A DNA stretch of 64,000 bases from Endoryza sp044226045 (GCA_044226045.1 JBGAHR010000016.1:15489-79488); one strand, 5' to 3'; shown: positions 1-8,175, counted from the stretch's first letter. The notes: a model not told the origin generated them from the letters alone. Numbers and translations: made by a program.

Positions 1-116
1 TTTCTGTTTCTCTTTCTGTTTCCGTTTCTCCTTCTGCTTCCCTTTCTGTTTCTGTTTCCCTTTCTCTTCCCGCTCTCGCTCCCTCTCCCGCTCCTGTATT
101 TCCCCCTCTCCCGCTC
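1..116. repeat. Pyrimidine-rich low-complexity tract
   Basis: The first 116 bases are almost pure pyrimidine on the plus strand. They drift from tttctgtttctctttctg repeats into cgctccctctcccgctcctg repeats and run straight into the stop codon of the leftward radical SAM gene. The CGCTCCC part recurs near 59380 and 59520. I see no gene in it, and it is cut by the window start. Confidence 0.8.
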
Positions 117-1172
117 TCAAAACAGCGTTCCCTGCTGCCCGGGTCTTCTAAACAGGCTTGTATCCAGGCTCCATTCTTCGGCATTCATGCCATAGAGCTT
201 ACCATATTTTTTATATTGTTGCGAAACCATTTCCGCAATGGATCCTTCTCCCCGCATTCTGGCGCCCCATCTGCTGTCGTTTACTTTTCCATCATGACTT
301 TGTTCAATAAGATGCCATACTTTATCGGCCCTGTCGGGAAAATTTTTATAGAGCCAGTCGTGAAACAAGAGCTTGATAGCGCCATTAAGACGGATGAAAG
401 TATAGGCTGTAAAGCTTGCCCCGTTATCGCTTGCCGCTTTCATGATCCTCTGCATTTCATGTTCATTGAGACCCGGGATCATGGGACCCATCATGATTCC
501 CATTCTGACGCCCACTTTACTTAGTTCATTTATCACCCGGAGTTTTTGTTTGGCTGTGGTTGTTCTGGGTTCCATCAGCCGCCGCAAGTCTTCATTGAAA
601 GAAGTGATGGAGACCATTGCCGATACCAGTCTTTTGCCAGCCATTTCCTGTAAAATGTCTTTGTCTCGCAGAATGAAAGCGTTTTTTGTCAGGATGCCGA
701 CCGGTTGATTGAATTCATTGCAGACTTCCAGCATTCGGCGGGTGAGTCTGAATTTCTGTTCGGCTGGCTGATAGCAGTCGGTATTGCCGCTGAGCATGAT
801 GGGTGTGCAGACCCATTTCGGGTTCATTAAGAATTTCCGAAGCAGCTGGGGTGCGTTTTTTTTGACAATGATCTTCTGTTCGAAATCCAGGCCGGCGCTG
901 TATCCCCAGTATTCATGTACATTCCGGGCATAGCAATAGATACAGCCATGTTCGCATCCCGCATAGGGATTCATGCTATAGGACATGCCCACATCGGGGC
1001 TCTCTACTGAGTTAACTATTGATTTCGATTCCTGTTCGAGGTATTGGGTAGGCAGTTCTTTCTCCTCCCAATCATCTATTCCTTCCGCATGTTCTTTGAC
1101 AACTTCGTCTTTCAGGAATCGATTTTTAGTATTAAACTGTGCACCTCGTCCTTGTTTGTATGGTTTTTCCAT
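117..1172 (-). CDS. PA0069-family radical SAM protein (spore photoproduct lyase-like)
   Basis: A radical SAM enzyme of 351 residues. The CxxxCxxC motif that binds the 4Fe-4S cluster is visible as GCEHGCIYCYAR near residues 71-82. It is followed by the STD-like stretch LSGNTDCYQPAEQK and a C-terminal GEGSIAEMVSQQYKKYG, both typical of the PA0069/Rv2578c family (COG1533, spore photoproduct lyase-like). The substrate of this family is not established. I place the start at the ATG at 1172; an in-frame TTG 12 codons upstream lies in repeat DNA and gives a non-conserved tail. It shares orientation with the two 2H-phosphoesterase-like genes but is separated from them by about 440 bp of repeats. A role in nucleic-acid damage is suggested only by family name and by the nearby umu genes. 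Confidence 0.85.
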   Translation of the reverse strand: MEKPYKQGRGAQFNTKNRFLKDEVVKEHAEGIDDWEEKELPTQYLEQESKSIVNSVESPDVGMSYSMNPYAGCEHGCIYCYARNVHEYWGYSAGLDFEQKIIVKKNAPQLLRKFLMNPKWVCTPIMLSGNTDCYQPAEQKFRLTRRMLEVCNEFNQPVGILTKNAFILRDKDILQEMAGKRLVSAMVSITSFNEDLRRLMEPRTTTAKQKLRVINELSKVGVRMGIMMGPMIPGLNEHEMQRIMKAASDNGASFTAYTFIRLNGAIKLLFHDWLYKNFPDRADKVWHLIEQSHDGKVNDSRWGARMRGEGSIAEMVSQQYKKYGKLYGMNAEEWSLDTSLFRRPGQQGTLF

Positions 1173-1200
1173 GGGAGCGTTTGTTGAAATGAAAAAGTAA

Positions 1201-1615
1201 AAATTCAAAAGTCAAAATGAGATAGCCTGAAACGATAAACAGTTCTGGAACGCAGAGAGCGCCAAGTACCGCTAAGAGCGCAAAGAGGAAATTCAAAAAT
1301 CAAAATTCAAAAGTCAAAATGAATAGCCTGAAACGATAAACAGTTCTGGAACGCAGCGTGCGCCAAGTACCGCTAAGGCCGCAAGGAGGAAATTCAAAAA
1401 TCAAAATTAAAAAGTTAAAATAAATCTATTTCCAATATGCGAAGTGTTTAAAAAATAAAAGGAAATTCAGATTTATTTGAAGATATCGTTTTTTTATTTT
1501 TCTTCTTCGCAACCTTCTCAGTACCTAGCGCACTCCGCGTTCCTGAACTGCCACTATCTTTTGGATTCTGCCTTTACCTATTGCATGCCACTTTTGACTT
1601 TTGAATTTTTACTTT
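1201..1615. repeat. Two direct copies of a ~101-bp intergenic repeat plus an inverted remnant
   Basis: No gene is visible here. A unit made of an AAATTCAAAAGTCAAAAT tract and the core tagcctgaaacgataaac, then cagttctggaacgcag, then cgccaagtaccgctaag occurs twice in direct orientation, with cores starting at 1223 and 1324 (period 101). At about 1505-1555 a degenerate copy of the core lies in the opposite orientation, followed by TTTTGACTTTTGAATTTTTAC. The whole region is therefore a large imperfect inverted repeat between the radical SAM gene and its upstream neighbour. Related copies lie at 3482-3812, 25500-25726 and 42060-42560. Confidence 0.85.
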
Positions 1616-2233
1616 TTACAGCGCAAACAACTCGCCCTGCCTGGTGGTGACAGGGAGGTTTTGAAACTCAAACCTGGCAGCGACCTGGTATCTTGCTTCA
1701 CCGGATCTTCTTTTTAATAACAGCATGGAGTCTGCGATAAACCTCGCACTGAAGTTTTTATGGCTATACTCCAGCCAGGCCTTTTCATACTGCCAGGGTT
1801 TGAGTTTTCGTCCAACGGTAATATGTGGTTCCATGATAAAATATGGCTTGTTCTCTTCGTCGAGTTTCATCAGTCGCTGGGTATCCTGCCGGAGATTTCT
1901 GACAAGTTCCTGAAGAGGAATTTTGGTGGTTACATTTATATAGATCGTATGGGAAGGGAAGCTTCCGAAATCTTTTAATTCAACTTTAAACGGATACTGC
2001 CCCATGGCAATAGCACGAACCCGGTTAGTTATTCGTTCTTCCATCATTTCATATTGGGAAAAACTGGCCAGCGCAATATAGGGGCGCATCCATTTGAAGG
2101 GGTCTGTTTGAAATTTCTTTGCAAAATCCTCCCTGACCGCGAAGATTCTGTTAGATAATTCGCTGTGTGGGTTGATAACGAGCATATAGTCGTTTACCTG
2201 GTAGCCGGGTATTGTAGTAATTAATGGTTTCAT
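1616..2233 (-). CDS. 2H phosphoesterase-like protein (2'-5' RNA ligase superfamily)
   Basis: A 205-residue protein with the two His-x-Thr motifs that define the 2H phosphoesterase superfamily: SHTIYINV near residue 97 and EPHITVGR near residue 135. In the family the two histidines hydrolyse or form 2'-5' or cyclic phosphodiester bonds in RNA or nucleotides. The substrate here cannot be read from sequence. It sits 12 bp downstream of another 2H-like gene on the same strand, so the two are probably co-transcribed from the promoter region they share with the umuD-like gene. Both motifs are intact, so I expect this member to be the active one. The start is the only ATG that keeps the N-terminal strand YMLVINPHSELSNRI. 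Confidence 0.8.
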   Translation of the reverse strand: MKPLITTIPGYQVNDYMLVINPHSELSNRIFAVREDFAKKFQTDPFKWMRPYIALASFSQYEMMEERITNRVRAIAMGQYPFKVELKDFGSFPSHTIYINVTTKIPLQELVRNLRQDTQRLMKLDEENKPYFIMEPHITVGRKLKPWQYEKAWLEYSHKNFSARFIADSMLLLKRRSGEARYQVAARFEFQNLPVTTRQGELFAL

Positions 2234-2245
2234 AGAAAATATACT

Positions 2246-2896
2246 TTAGTTGGTTTTTTGAATGATTTCAGGTTGTAAACCGAACACTTCCAGCACCCTG
2301 TATTCATCGAAAGGATCTTTTCTTTTCAATAAAACCAGTTCATTAACAGGAAATGATTCGGAGAAGGTTTGGTGAGCGAAGAAATTAACCACCTTTTCAT
2401 AAGTATCTGATCGCATTCGCCTGGCAATACTTATAAAAGGTCGTAGAAAAAATTCGGAGGCAGGACAGCCATTTGAACGTATAAATTCATCAACGACTTT
2501 CAATTCCCTGACCAGTTGATGAAAAGGATTCGGGTCCATCACTCTCAGGTAAACAGTATGTGGTGGTATTCCGCCATAATTATTGAGGGTAACCTGGAAT
2601 TGGGGTCGTAACCCACAAATTTTCCGCATCCACCGGGAAATAGTCGACTCCATATCCGGCCGGGCAATCAAATTCGCAATCCTGATATAGGAACTATCCT
2701 TCGCATCGCGATCGGGTATGGCCAACCCGTTGAAACTACTCCGGGCCTCCTCAATCTTAGAGCTGATTGCGGCCGTGGGCCTTACAACCAATGAATATTC
2801 ATATAGGTCTTCATCCGTCCAGGTACGCCATTGCCTGGCCGGTGCAGACAAAGCCACCTCCGGGATAAAGCTGCCCGGTAAACCCATCCATTCCAT
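2246..2896 (-). CDS. Degenerate 2H phosphoesterase-like protein, second motif lost
   Basis: A 216-residue homologue of the following gene, with the same order of elements: YSLVVRPTAAISSKIEEAR near the start, a first motif PPHTVYLRV near residue 112, and a closing VLLKRKDPFDEYRVLEVF. The second motif reads RPFISIAR near residue 153, so Phe stands where the second catalytic histidine should be; the codon is TTT on the minus strand. This suggests a binding or partner subunit rather than a full phosphodiesterase. The spacing of 12 bp to the intact paralogue suggests they are translated together and may form a heterodimer. It is the first gene of the leftward unit and starts 138 bp from the rightward umuD-like gene. 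Confidence 0.75.
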   Translation of the reverse strand: MEWMGLPGSFIPEVALSAPARQWRTWTDEDLYEYSLVVRPTAAISSKIEEARSSFNGLAIPDRDAKDSSYIRIANLIARPDMESTISRWMRKICGLRPQFQVTLNNYGGIPPHTVYLRVMDPNPFHQLVRELKVVDEFIRSNGCPASEFFLRPFISIARRMRSDTYEKVVNFFAHQTFSESFPVNELVLLKRKDPFDEYRVLEVFGLQPEIIQKTN

Positions 2897-2908
2897 AGCG
2901 TTACATTA

Positions 2909-2959
2909 TTTAGCATAAATATACTAAACATTTTAGCAAAAAAGAACAGAATATGCTAA
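2909..2959. promoter_or_regulatory. Nested TTAGCA-type inverted repeats in a divergent promoter
   Basis: The 138-bp gap between the 2H genes and the umuD-like gene holds TTTAG-N10-CTAAA at 2909-2928 and TTAGCA-N15-TGCTAA at 2933-2959. A further TAGCATACTATG overlaps the umuD-like start. A near-consensus -7 box TAACTTTA lies at 2957-2964 on the plus strand and overlaps the second repeat. The arrangement looks like operator sites for a repressor controlling both directions. Which protein binds is unknown. Confidence 0.5.
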
Positions 2960-3034
2960 CTTTATTTTTCGGAAATAAAACCGCAAAAAACGTTAGAGAA
3001 CAATTCAAATACTACACTATTAAAATAGCATACT

Positions 3035-3481
3035 ATGGAGGAGGAATTTTATGGAGCGGCCTATAGAGGCAGCAAGAATTTCACCCAGCAGCAGGTGAAA
3101 ACAGCGAATGCAACAGGGTTTGGAGCAGCGGCAGACGACTACATGGAAAGAGGAATAGACCTGAATGAACAGCTCATCCTCAACAAACCGGCTACCTTCT
3201 TCTTTAAAATGAAAGGAGATGCGATGACTGGCGCCGGAATTTTTGCAGAAGATCTGCTGATAGTCGATCGATCTGTAAAACCGGCCAACGGAAAAATTGT
3301 TGTTGCAGCGGTAAATGGAGAATTGGTGGTGAGAACATTTCAAAAAACCATCAAAGGAGTGACCCTCTTACCCGAAAACAAACAATTCAAACCTATTGAA
3401 ATCGGTGAATTCACCAATTATAATACCTGGGGAACGGTAACCTGTGTCATTCATTTGCTGGAGCCGGCTTTGAGGAAGTAA
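3035..3481 (+). CDS. UmuD-like S24 protein lacking catalytic Ser and Lys
   Basis: A 148-residue protein that lines up with E. coli UmuD from DYMERGIDLNEQLI through GDAMTGAGIFAEDLLIVDRS to VVAAVNGELVVRTFQ. UmuD normally cleaves itself, with a Ser in GDSM and a Lys in the VKK after GE, and then joins UmuC as DNA polymerase V. Here the Ser position is Ala63 (codon gcg) and the Lys position is Arg100 (codon aga). The cleavage region reads TGFGAAADDY, where E. coli has a Cys-Gly. Self-cleavage by the known mechanism should therefore be impossible. It precedes umuC in the same orientation, but the two genes are separated by 340 bp of repeat DNA instead of the usual tight coupling. It may act as a constitutive or inhibitory UmuC partner. 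Confidence 0.8.
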   Translation: MEEEFYGAAYRGSKNFTQQQVKTANATGFGAAADDYMERGIDLNEQLILNKPATFFFKMKGDAMTGAGIFAEDLLIVDRSVKPANGKIVVAAVNGELVVRTFQKTIKGVTLLPENKQFKPIEIGEFTNYNTWGTVTCVIHLLEPALRK

Positions 3482-3812
3482 AAATTAAAAAGGCAAAAGT
3501 CAAAAGTCAAAAGTCAAAATGCAAAAGTCAAAATTCAAAAGTCAAAATTCAAAAGTCAAAAATTGGGATAGCCGGAAACGATAAACAGTTCTGGAACGCA
3601 AAGCAAAGTACCGTTGAGGGCGCTAAGAGAAAAGTCAAAATCAAAATGCAAAAGTCAAAATTCAAAAGTGAAAATTCGTTTTTTTAGAGTCATTGCATTT
3701 TACTTCGCGTCCTTAGCGGTACTTCGCGCCCTTTGCGTTCCTCTACGGCACAGAAAACTTAAGACTTTTGCATTTTGACTTTTTACTTTTTACTTTTTAC
3801 TTTTAAATCTAA
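3482..3812. repeat. Inverted intergenic repeat array between umuD-like gene and umuC
   Basis: The 340-bp gap starts with many AAAAGTCAAAATTC repeats and a forward core (tagccggaaacgataaacag at 3569, then ggaacgcaaag and gcgctaagag). It ends with the mirror image: ccttagcggtacttcgcgcc, then ctttgcgttcc and repeated actttttacttttt. It is thus a long imperfect palindrome that reaches to within 10 bp of the umuC start codon. No coding potential is seen. Any promoter for umuC must lie inside it, or umuC depends on readthrough from the umuD-like gene. Confidence 0.85.
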
Positions 3813-3821
3813 CACCTCCTC

Positions 3822-5105
3822 ATGATCGCCATCGTCGATTGTAACAACTTCTACTGTTCTTGTGAACGGTTGTTTCTGCCCGCCCTGGCGGAGCGGCCGG
3901 TTGTTGTATTGAGTAATAACGACGGCTGTATCATCTCCCGAAGTGATGAAGCCAAGAAACTGGGAGTGGAAATGGCAGGACCCTATTTCCAGGCCAAACC
4001 ACTGATCGATCGCCATAACATTGCGGTCTTTTCTTCCAACTACAACCTGTACGGCGACCTGAGCTGGCGTGTTATGGAAACACTTCGGATGCTGATGGGT
4101 GAAAAAAATGTAGAAGTATACTCTGTTGATGAAGCTTTCATCAACCTGGAAGGATTTACGGAAAAAAAACTGCACGATATTGCCCGCGAAATCAGGGAAA
4201 CCGTAGAAGAATGGACGGGTATAAAAGTTTCCGTAGGGATCGCTCCCACGAAAGTACTGGCCAAACTGGCTAATCGCATCGCCAAAAAAAATAAAGAACA
4301 AACCCGGTGTATCTCTGTCCTGGAAACCGATGATGAAATTATCAGGGCATTGGCCAACACACCGGTTGAAGATATATGGGGTGTGGGAAGACAGTATGCC
4401 CGAAAGCTGCAGGAACAATGGGGTATCACACAGGCATTGCAGTTACGCAACCTCTCCGAATCATTTGCCAGCAAATACCTCGGCGGCGTTACCGGTGTCA
4501 GGCTGATTAAGGAATTGAAAGGTGAACCGGCAAAGGACCTCGAGGAAGAGTTAGTCTCCAAAAAAATGATTGCCACCACGCGTATGTTCGGTAGCGCAGT
4601 AAAAGATATTGAATCGATCAAGGAAGCAGTAGCGACCTATACCTCCCGGGCAGCCGAAAAACTAAGAAGGCAATACAGCGCGGCAAGCGTGGTAAGCGTA
4701 TTTGTTGTTAAAAAAGAACAGGACTATCAACTCAACTTCAAAAGAGGGGGAACGATTTCCACTCAGACCATCTTGCCCACCGCGACCAGCATTACACAGG
4801 AATTGATTAAACCGGCAATGGCCCTGGTAGAAGAACTGTATGAACACGGAGCTGAATATAAAAAAGCGGGGGTGATGTTAAGCGGCATCCGGCCGGATTC
4901 ATCCATCCAGGGTAACCTGTTTGCTTCGTCCGGGCAAAATGAACATCGCCGTCTCATGGATATGATCGACAATATCAATTTCAGCCAGAGAGATGATATC
5001 CTGAAGTTCGCGGCCAGCGGCACCCGCCGCGACTGGAAAATGCGCCAGGAACTGAGAAGTAAAAGATATACGACCCGGTGGAACGAATTGCCGGAAGTCC
5101 GTTAG
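3822..5105 (+). CDS. umuC: Y-family DNA polymerase, UmuC
   Basis: A full-length UmuC of 427 residues, the catalytic subunit of translesion polymerase V. The N-terminus IAIVDCNNFYCSCERLF carries the first metal-binding Asp; YSVDEAFINLEG near residue 103 carries the Asp-Glu pair. The little-finger domain follows, and the C-terminal DUF4113-like tail includes RRDWKMRQELRSKRYTTRW. Nothing is truncated. Its expected partner is the UmuD-like protein upstream, which has lost its protease residues. The stop codon overlaps the stop of the convergent DUF3179 gene in the sequence TTAG, so the two transcripts meet tail to tail with no spacer. Confidence 0.95.
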   Translation: MIAIVDCNNFYCSCERLFLPALAERPVVVLSNNDGCIISRSDEAKKLGVEMAGPYFQAKPLIDRHNIAVFSSNYNLYGDLSWRVMETLRMLMGEKNVEVYSVDEAFINLEGFTEKKLHDIAREIRETVEEWTGIKVSVGIAPTKVLAKLANRIAKKNKEQTRCISVLETDDEIIRALANTPVEDIWGVGRQYARKLQEQWGITQALQLRNLSESFASKYLGGVTGVRLIKELKGEPAKDLEEELVSKKMIATTRMFGSAVKDIESIKEAVATYTSRAAEKLRRQYSAASVVSVFVVKKEQDYQLNFKRGGTISTQTILPTATSITQELIKPAMALVEELYEHGAEYKKAGVMLSGIRPDSSIQGNLFASSGQNEHRRLMDMIDNINFSQRDDILKFAASGTRRDWKMRQELRSKRYTTRWNELPEVR

Positions 5106-6229
5106 TTGCTATTGAATGTTCTCCAGCTATGCCAGAATTCCTGGTAAGCCGGTAGTTTCTTCAACTGGGCAACTGTATCGATTCCCTGGCCATTAATTCT
5201 ATATCGGTATTGCTGGTAAATCAAGGTGTCGTTTTTAAGCGTCGGCACACCGGATGCATTGATTCCTTCAAAAGCAAAGAAGCTTTTATTGTCCTGTCCG
5301 AGCACGACCATTACGGAAGGATTAAAAGCCGTATCGATGATGATCCGGTTTTTCATCAACTCGTTCCAATCATACGCTTTTTTCTTGCCATGAACGTTCA
5401 CGCCAATCACCCATGATTTGTCTTTCCAGGAAAGGGTGTCGGTGCCTGTTAACGATTTGCGGCTTTTGCCGCTTTCATAGTTCAAAGTAGTATCGTAGGA
5501 ATCCATAAATGCCGGATCCGCCTGCATAATGAGTGAGGAAGGATATAGTTCCAGCCATTTGGAAAGTGAGGTTTGTGTGCTGTATAATTCAGGCAGTCGG
5601 CTGCCTTTCAATTTCCCGGTGATGGCTTCGCCATTTACCTGTCTCCACCAGCTTCCGGTTGTTTTGTCTTCGAACATGGCATTGAAGTGATCCATTCCAA
5701 CCAATCTGAATTGCTCCTGTTTGCCATTCACAACGGGTTCGTATACCCTGCCGGTTCTGCATACCGTGCAATAAGTAACGATGACTGGTTTTCCACCTAC
5801 GCTATCCTGTACCTGGTGATGATAGCCCAGGAAGCGAATGGGATACGCTCTCGCTTCTCCATTCTCCACCACACCTATTACAAGGCGGTTGCTGTCGACT
5901 TTGTTCTGATCGGCCTTTACCATATTTACGGAGGAGGGTTGATAGAACATGTGATCTGCTGCCATGACAAAATTGGTCATGTAAATAACGCTACCAACAA
6001 TGAGTAAAGGAATTACGAGAAGCCATCTGCGCTTCCAGGACGGTTTAAAGAGTCCGGCAATGATCAGCAGGCCAAAAAATATCCGGAAGAACCAACGCCA
6101 GCGGTAAAGAAAATACGCGAGGTCGATACTATTCATCTGCTGGCTTCCGGGCATGGGCATGATGAAGTACACGTTGGCGATTTCAAAAAGCAACAAGCCA
6201 ATCAGTCCTAACCAGAATAATTTTTTCAT
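5102..6229 (-). CDS. DUF3179-domain membrane-anchored protein
   Basis: A 375-residue protein with three predicted hydrophobic segments in the first 110 residues, starting KKLFWLGLIGLLLFEIANV, followed by an extracytoplasmic DUF3179 domain. The domain shows the family pattern GYHHQVQDSVGGKPVIVTYC, TVCRTGRVYEP, then NAMFEDKTTGSWWRQVNGEA and a late FNPSVMVVLGQDNKSFFAF. The pair of cysteines in TYCTVC is conserved in the family, but its biochemical function is unknown. It is the last gene of the long leftward block and follows an AhpD-like gene by 24 bp, so it is probably co-transcribed with it. Confidence 0.8.
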   Translation of the reverse strand: MKKLFWLGLIGLLLFEIANVYFIMPMPGSQQMNSIDLAYFLYRWRWFFRIFFGLLIIAGLFKPSWKRRWLLVIPLLIVGSVIYMTNFVMAADHMFYQPSSVNMVKADQNKVDSNRLVIGVVENGEARAYPIRFLGYHHQVQDSVGGKPVIVTYCTVCRTGRVYEPVVNGKQEQFRLVGMDHFNAMFEDKTTGSWWRQVNGEAITGKLKGSRLPELYSTQTSLSKWLELYPSSLIMQADPAFMDSYDTTLNYESGKSRKSLTGTDTLSWKDKSWVIGVNVHGKKKAYDWNELMKNRIIIDTAFNPSVMVVLGQDNKSFFAFEGINASGVPTLKNDTLIYQQYRYRINGQGIDTVAQLKKLPAYQEFWHSWRTFNSN

Positions 6230-6253
6230 AACACAATGATAGTTTTGGTAGCC

Positions 6254-6805
6254 TTATTTATAGAGATCGAAATCAAGGTATCCTTCTTCCGCCCGGCGGG
6301 GGGCTCTTTCCCGGTAGAATGACATATCTGAGGGTGACCAGGTGCCGAGACCATCTACATAGCGGTTATACATACAAAAAGCAGCCGCTATCAGAACGGT
6401 ATCGTGAATTTCCCGGTCTGTTGCACCCAGGTTCCTTGCTCTTTCAATCTGTTCGGGTGTTACTGACTTACCACTTCTTTGCACACTACCGGCGATGCTT
6501 AACAGCGCCTTCATTTTTTCCGTCAAAGACGATTGTTCCATATCCTTCTTTACAGTGTCCAGGAAACCGGTGTCACACTGAAGGTAATGTTCGGCCAATG
6601 CGCCATGAATGCTTTGACAGAACTGGCAGTTGTTGAGATAAGATACGTATGCACCAATCAATTCTCTTTCGCCCCTGCTGAGCGTATTGTTATCGTCTCG
6701 TAACAGCGTTTCGGCCAGTTCATTCAGGTAGCGGGCTGTTTCCGGCCGGAAAGCCATTGGTCCGCGAATACCAGGTAAATCATTTCCGAGGTCAATATGT
6801 GCCAT
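6254..6805 (-). CDS. AhpD-like/carboxymuconolactone decarboxylase family protein, copy 1
   Basis: A 183-residue all-helical AhpD-fold protein. The motif EX11CXXCX3H of the AhpD alkylhydroperoxidase family is complete: ELIGAYVSYLNNC, then QFCQSIHG. AhpD proteins use this Cys pair to reduce peroxides or pass electrons to a peroxidase. The C-terminal IHDTVLIAAAFCMYNRYVDG is shared with three paralogues at 11207, 11800 and 13625. I choose the ATG at 6805, because all four then start M-A/P-H/Y-I; a TTG one codon upstream is also possible. The start lies only 12 bp past a strong terminator hairpin, so expression needs readthrough or a promoter inside the hairpin region. Confidence 0.85.
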   Translation of the reverse strand: MAHIDLGNDLPGIRGPMAFRPETARYLNELAETLLRDDNNTLSRGERELIGAYVSYLNNCQFCQSIHGALAEHYLQCDTGFLDTVKKDMEQSSLTEKMKALLSIAGSVQRSGKSVTPEQIERARNLGATDREIHDTVLIAAAFCMYNRYVDGLGTWSPSDMSFYRERAPRRAEEGYLDFDLYK

Positions 6806-6817
6806 CAAACCAAGTTA

Positions 6818-6851
6818 AAAAAGAAAGACGGCAAATGCCGTCTTTCTTTTT
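6818..6851 (-). terminator. Perfect 15-bp stem terminator after the SusC/SusD genes
   Basis: The sequence aaaaagaaagacggc, loop aaat, then gccgtctttcttttt forms a perfect 15-bp stem flanked by A and T tracts. It lies 7 bp after the susD-like stop codon. It should work as an intrinsic terminator in either direction. It stands directly in front of the AhpD-like copy 1 start codon. Confidence 0.85.
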
Positions 6852-6858
6852 GATAAAA

Positions 6859-8157
6859 TTAATTTTCTGCGAATGGAATCGGCAGAGCAGACCAGATTTT
6901 ATCGCCGGGCCGATCGATAGGCAAATTGGCCAATCTATCGTAGCGACGCATATCTACCCAGCGATGTCCTTCAAAGAAAAGGGAATACCTTCTTTGATAA
7001 AGCATCTCGTCGATCAGGGCAGCTTGTGTAACAGCTCCTCCATAAGGAGTTTGATTATGGGTTACACGCACTTTGGTGAGTGCTACCACAGCATCGGGCA
7101 GACTATTCGTTTGAATTTTCGCCTCTGCATAGATCAGGATCAGTTCCTCATTGCGAATGATGGGAATAGGCGCTGTACTGGAAGTGTACACCCACACATC
7201 GCGATTGCTGCTCAAGCCACTGGTAGAAGCGGGAGCGGCACGGAGGGTAGCTTTACCAATACGATCGTCGCCAGGAACGATGTCTGTAGCATAGCTGGGG
7301 TGAGCCAGGCGAACTTCACCATTCTGGTTTTGCGGGAAGAATGCCGGGTTCAGCTGATCGCCGGAACCGGTAGAGAATACCTGATACACTCCGTTGTTAA
7401 AATCACCATTCAGATCAAGGAATGATTCATTCAATGCGGTCAGTGCAGCAGCCCACTGCTTGCGGTAAACCGCTACACGGGCAGCCAGCGCACGGTTGAA
7501 TTTCAACAATCCGGCAGCATCATCAAAACCATCGAAGCCGGAAGTCAGTGCAAAGGAAATAGCAGAGCCGGTAAGATCCGTTTTGCCTTCATCAAGCAAA
7601 GCGGCAATGGCTGTCAGGGCATCATCATAGTTAAGGAAGGGCCCCAGGTTATTCTGATCAGCCACATCCACCCTGATACCATTATTATAGGTCAGGTTAA
7701 GATTGAGCAGCAACTCATAAGCTTTGAGTGTTTTGCCAAAACCGGTATAGCCTTTCTTTTCTTCGGGTGAAATCTTGCTGGAATTGGTAGCCGCCTCGAT
7801 CAGTACGTTGGCATTTTTTACCGCGCGATAGCGGGAAGCCCAGGGGTTGGTGATATAGAACCCTGAATTGTCGAGCGGTGACGTGCCCATCAGTTCGGTT
7901 ACAAAACGGGGATCAGCGCCGGAGAAACGATACATTTCTCTTCCCAGCACTCCCACTACATCGAGATACGTGCCTTCGTTATTACGCATACCCGACAGGG
8001 TTCCGATTACCAATCCATTGAGCTGGTCTTTGGAAGCATTCTTCAGGTAATCTTCGATAGTTGGGTTGTTCAGGTTGCCGTATTCTTTCTTACAGGAAGT
8101 AATCGTAACGGCCGCCAGCAACAACAGAGCGATATTATAATTAAATAGTCTTTTCAT
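6859..8157 (-). CDS. SusD/RagB-family outer-membrane lipoprotein
   Basis: A 432-residue surface lipoprotein. The signal peptide ends in TITSCKKEYGN, so the mature protein starts at a lipidated Cys near residue 22. The C-terminal part carries the SusD signature IPIIRNEELILIYAEAKIQT and RRYSLFFEGHRWVDMRRY. SusD proteins form the lid on a SusC transporter and capture the nutrient. Its SusC partner is 18 bp upstream. At 432 residues it is shorter than most SusD proteins of glycan-use loci. No glycoside hydrolase lies in this block; the neighbours are AhpD-like proteins and PAP2-type enzymes. The substrate may therefore not be a glycan. Confidence 0.92.
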   Translation of the reverse strand: MKRLFNYNIALLLLAAVTITSCKKEYGNLNNPTIEDYLKNASKDQLNGLVIGTLSGMRNNEGTYLDVVGVLGREMYRFSGADPRFVTELMGTSPLDNSGFYITNPWASRYRAVKNANVLIEAATNSSKISPEEKKGYTGFGKTLKAYELLLNLNLTYNNGIRVDVADQNNLGPFLNYDDALTAIAALLDEGKTDLTGSAISFALTSGFDGFDDAAGLLKFNRALAARVAVYRKQWAAALTALNESFLDLNGDFNNGVYQVFSTGSGDQLNPAFFPQNQNGEVRLAHPSYATDIVPGDDRIGKATLRAAPASTSGLSSNRDVWVYTSSTAPIPIIRNEELILIYAEAKIQTNSLPDAVVALTKVRVTHNQTPYGGAVTQAALIDEMLYQRRYSLFFEGHRWVDMRRYDRLANLPIDRPGDKIWSALPIPFAEN

Positions 8158-8175
8158 TGTTCTGTGATTTTCATT

